Under the pieces are notes generated by a model that saw only the letters and a list, made by a program, of their open reading frames with translations, made no database searches and was not told where the DNA came from. A program made the translations under genes and the position numbers. From NCBI GenBank assembly GCA_025456385.1, contig JALOKS010000290.1:1-7138 (forward strand): DNA of 7,138 bases, read 5' to 3'. The first letter of the stretch is position 1. The number at the start of each line of letters is the position of its first letter. The stretch is from Thermoanaerobaculales bacterium. Lineage in GTDB: Bacteria > Acidobacteriota > Thermoanaerobaculia > Thermoanaerobaculales > Sulfomarinibacteraceae. Of the stretch, positions 5,959-7,138 are shown in pieces.

Positions 5959-6756
5959 ATGGCGGAGATGGTGCTGACGCGGTGCGAGGGCCCGCTCACG
6001 GTCCTCACCCTCAACGATCCCGAGCGTGCCAACCCCCTGTCGGCGGCGATGGTCGCCGCTCTGACCGCAGCCCTGCGTGAGGCGGCAGCCGACGGCGGGG
6101 TGCGGGCAGTCGTGCTCGCGGGCGCCGGCCGCCACTTCTCGGCCGGCGCGGACCTCGCCGCACTCGAGCGCCTCGCCGCGGGCGGCGACGAGGACGGGGC
6201 GCGCCGCGAGACCGAGGGCCTGCGCGAGCTCTTCGAGGTCCTGCTCGGCCACCCCAAGCTGACGGTGGCGGCGGTGCAGGGCGCCGCGGTCGCCGGCGGC
6301 TGCGGCCTCGCGACCGCCTGCGACCTGGTGGTCGCGGAGCCCGCTGCCCGTTTCGCCTACACCGAGGTCAAGATCGGCTTCCTGGCGGCGATGGTGCTGA
6401 CCTTCCTGACCCGCCGCGTGCCCGGGCACGTGGCGCGGCGGCTGCTCCTCGACCCCGAGATGATCGACGGCGAGCGCGCCGTGGCGCTCGGCCTCGCCGA
6501 CGAGCCCGCCGCTCCCGGCGAGGGCCTCGCGACCGCCCTCCGGCTCGCGCGCGCGGTCTGCGCGAAGGCCTCGCCCTCGGCCCTCGCCGCCACCAAGGCG
6601 CTGCTCAACGACAGCGTCGGCCGCGGCTGGCGCGAGGCTCTCGAGCGCGCGGCCGAGGCCAACCTCCACCAGCGCCGCGAGCCCGACTGCGCCCGCGGCG
6701 TGCGCTCGTTTCTCGAGACGCCGGACTGGCTCACCTCGACCGAGCCCGAGTCGTAA
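5959..6756 (+). CDS. Enoyl-CoA hydratase/isomerase (crotonase) family, methylglutaconyl-CoA hydratase-like
   Basis: A 265-residue crotonase-fold protein of normal length, expected to act in the cytoplasm on an acyl-CoA thioester. The first oxyanion-hole motif is HFSAGADLA (59-67) and the second is AAVAGGCGLATACD (109-122). At the position of the first catalytic glutamate of rat enoyl-CoA hydratase (Glu144) this protein has glycine (G116). The second glutamate is kept (E136 in FAYTEVKIGF). That pattern, with TEVKIGF, resembles methylglutaconyl-CoA hydratase-type members of leucine degradation more than classical beta-oxidation hydratases, but substrate calls in this family are weak. The gene starts nine bases after the glycosyltransferase stop and so may be co-transcribed, although an acyl-CoA enzyme has no obvious role in glycan assembly. 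It is likely an unrelated neighbour or a read-through gene. Confidence 0.92.
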   Translation: MAEMVLTRCEGPLTVLTLNDPERANPLSAAMVAALTAALREAAADGGVRAVVLAGAGRHFSAGADLAALERLAAGGDEDGARRETEGLRELFEVLLGHPKLTVAAVQGAAVAGGCGLATACDLVVAEPAARFAYTEVKIGFLAAMVLTFLTRRVPGHVARRLLLDPEMIDGERAVALGLADEPAAPGEGLATALRLARAVCAKASPSALAATKALLNDSVGRGWREALERAAEANLHQRREPDCARGVRSFLETPDWLTSTEPES

Positions 6757-6811
6757 CCCTCGAGCGTCGAGCTCGTCCGGAAACTCACGAGTTGGAGGCA
6801 TCGTGCTCGCC

Positions 6812-6949
6812 CCGTGCCCGTGCCCGTCTCTGTGCCCGGGTGCCGGTCCAGTGACCGCGGCAGCTGGCAGTGGCAGCTTCAGGGTCCGAGGGCAGTGAGC
6901 CGTGGCAGTGGACCGTGGCAGTGGACCGTGCCCGTGCCCGTCTCCGTGC
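6812..6949. repeat. GC-rich short repeats (GTGCCC type and a 13-bp tandem)
   Basis: A 24-base stretch at 6812-6835, beginning CCGTGCCCGTGCCCGTCT, recurs at 6926-6949 with one change (6831 T, 6945 C). Between them, CCGTGGCAGTGGA is repeated perfectly in tandem (6900-6912 and 6913-6925), with a partial third copy reading into the second GTGCCC block. Several looser GGCAGTGGCAG pieces lie at about 6868-6900. The stretch 6757-6977 holds no convincing gene. Short open frames here give low-complexity translations and are better explained by the repeats. Confidence 0.75.
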
Positions 6950-6977
6950 GCGGACGCAGGGCGAGTGGGCCGCGGCT

Positions 6978-7126
6978 TGGTCACCTCCGGGTCGTTCCCT
7001 CAGGTCGCTAGCTGGCGAAGCGTCCGGCGTCCAGGGCGAGCCGGCCTGCGGCCGGTCGCTGCGCGACCCTTGACTCCGGACGCCTCGCCAGCTCCGGGAG
7101 AGCTGTGAACGACCCGGAGGTGACCA
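6978..7126. repeat. 149-bp near-palindrome (nested inverted repeat)
   Basis: The outer arms 6978-6997 and 7107-7126 are perfect reverse complements over 20 bp. After an internal loop of 12 and 13 bases, a second stem pairs 7010-7036 with 7067-7093, matching at 24 of 27 positions. At the centre CCGGCC (7041-7046) and GGCCGG (7050-7055) close on TGC. As RNA this would be one very long, GC-rich hairpin. The right outer arm contains GGAGGTGA (7116-7123) and ends on the first base of the ATG at 7126. It could be a dispersed palindromic or MITE-like element, a terminator-like structure, or a leader that hides the ribosome binding site. No transposase is nearby. Confidence 0.88.
7116..7120 (+). promoter_or_regulatory. 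Strong ribosome binding site of the right-edge gene, inside a hairpin arm
   Basis: GGAGG, continuing as GGAGGTGA, lies five bases before the ATG at 7126 and is nearly ideal for pairing with 16S rRNA. The left arm of the palindrome carries TCACCTCC (6981-6988), which would pair fully with it in the same RNA and block ribosome access. Confidence 0.6.
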
Positions 7127-7138
7127 TGCCCGACGCCC
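7126..7138 (+). CDS. Start of a gene cut by the right edge, product unknown
   Basis: ATG at 7126 follows the strong GGAGG site and opens with Met-Pro-Asp-Ala before the window ends. Only four codons are visible, so nothing can be said about function. The case for a gene rests on the ribosome binding site, its five-base spacing and the open frame. It is probably transcribed separately from the crotonase, since more than 360 bases and a large palindrome lie between them. Confidence 0.5.

Noticed and set aside
6759..6793. Intrinsic terminator after the crotonase
   Set aside because: Small stems (CTCGA/TCGAG at 6759-6771 and AACTC/GAGTT at 6782-6793) are present, but there is no T run after them.
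4501..6984. 827-codon open frame on the minus strand
   Set aside because: It runs antisense across the small membrane protein, the GT4 and the crotonase, whose motifs are unmistakable, and reads through the intergenic repeats. Long antisense frames are expected at this GC.
6978..6990. Fragment of the 16S rRNA 3' end (TCACCTCC)
   Set aside because: The match is only to the anti-Shine-Dalgarno bases and is explained by the arm being the complement of the GGAGGTGA site at 7116.
6803..7108. Short genes in the 3' non-coding stretch
   Set aside because: A GTG at 6803 with a nearby GGAGG gives only 31 residues, and the longer frames translate the GTGCCC and GGCAGT repeats or read across the palindrome. 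None has a domain-like sequence.
6978..7126. Insertion sequence
   Set aside because: No transposase is present, and no flanking target duplication could be made out. A MITE-like origin is possible but not shown.

Overview
This is a GC-rich bacterial window dominated by genes for building a surface polysaccharide (exopolysaccharide, capsule or O-antigen type). There is a polyprenyl-phosphate sugar-1-phosphate transferase that would start the repeat unit, three GT4-type glycosyltransferases (one broken) and one GT2-type glycosyltransferase that would extend it, a tiny membrane protein, and a crotonase-fold enzyme at the end. The very high GC, the GTG starts and the short AT-rich heptad repeats between genes suggest an environmental high-GC Gram-negative such as an Acidobacteriota lineage. 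That placement is an inference from style only, as no taxonomic marker is present.

Layout: the initiating transferase (cut by the left edge, + strand) ends at 943. It is followed by a small GC hairpin and a perfect 31-bp inverted repeat made of AT-rich heptads. The only minus-strand gene, a GT4 glycosyltransferase (1081-2376), is convergent with it. Upstream of that gene lies a second pair of inverted heptad arrays (2411-2436 and 2507-2541) in the divergent intergenic region. The plus-strand run then begins at 2641: a GT4 gene frameshifted by a perfect 29-bp tandem duplication, a GT2 gene at 3785, a 78-residue membrane protein at 4609 and another GT4 gene at 4849. The junctions at 3785 and 4609 are GTGA overlaps and the gap before 4849 is 3 nt, so this looks like one translationally coupled operon. 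The crotonase gene starts 9 nt after the last glycosyltransferase. From 6757 to 7125 there is no convincing gene. This stretch holds GC-rich short repeats and then a 149-bp near-palindrome, whose right arm contains a strong ribosome binding site and ends on the first base of the ATG of a gene that runs off the right edge.

How it works together (inference): the first transferase loads a sugar phosphate on the lipid carrier at the inner membrane, and the glycosyltransferases add sugars to it from nucleotide sugars. No flippase, polymerase or export gene is in the window. The main points worth checking are the 29-bp duplication, which may be a reversible switch or an assembly error, the inverted repeats bracketing the lone reversed glycosyltransferase, and the long hairpin that would bury the ribosome binding site of the right-edge gene. 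I did not recognise a wholly new multi-gene system.
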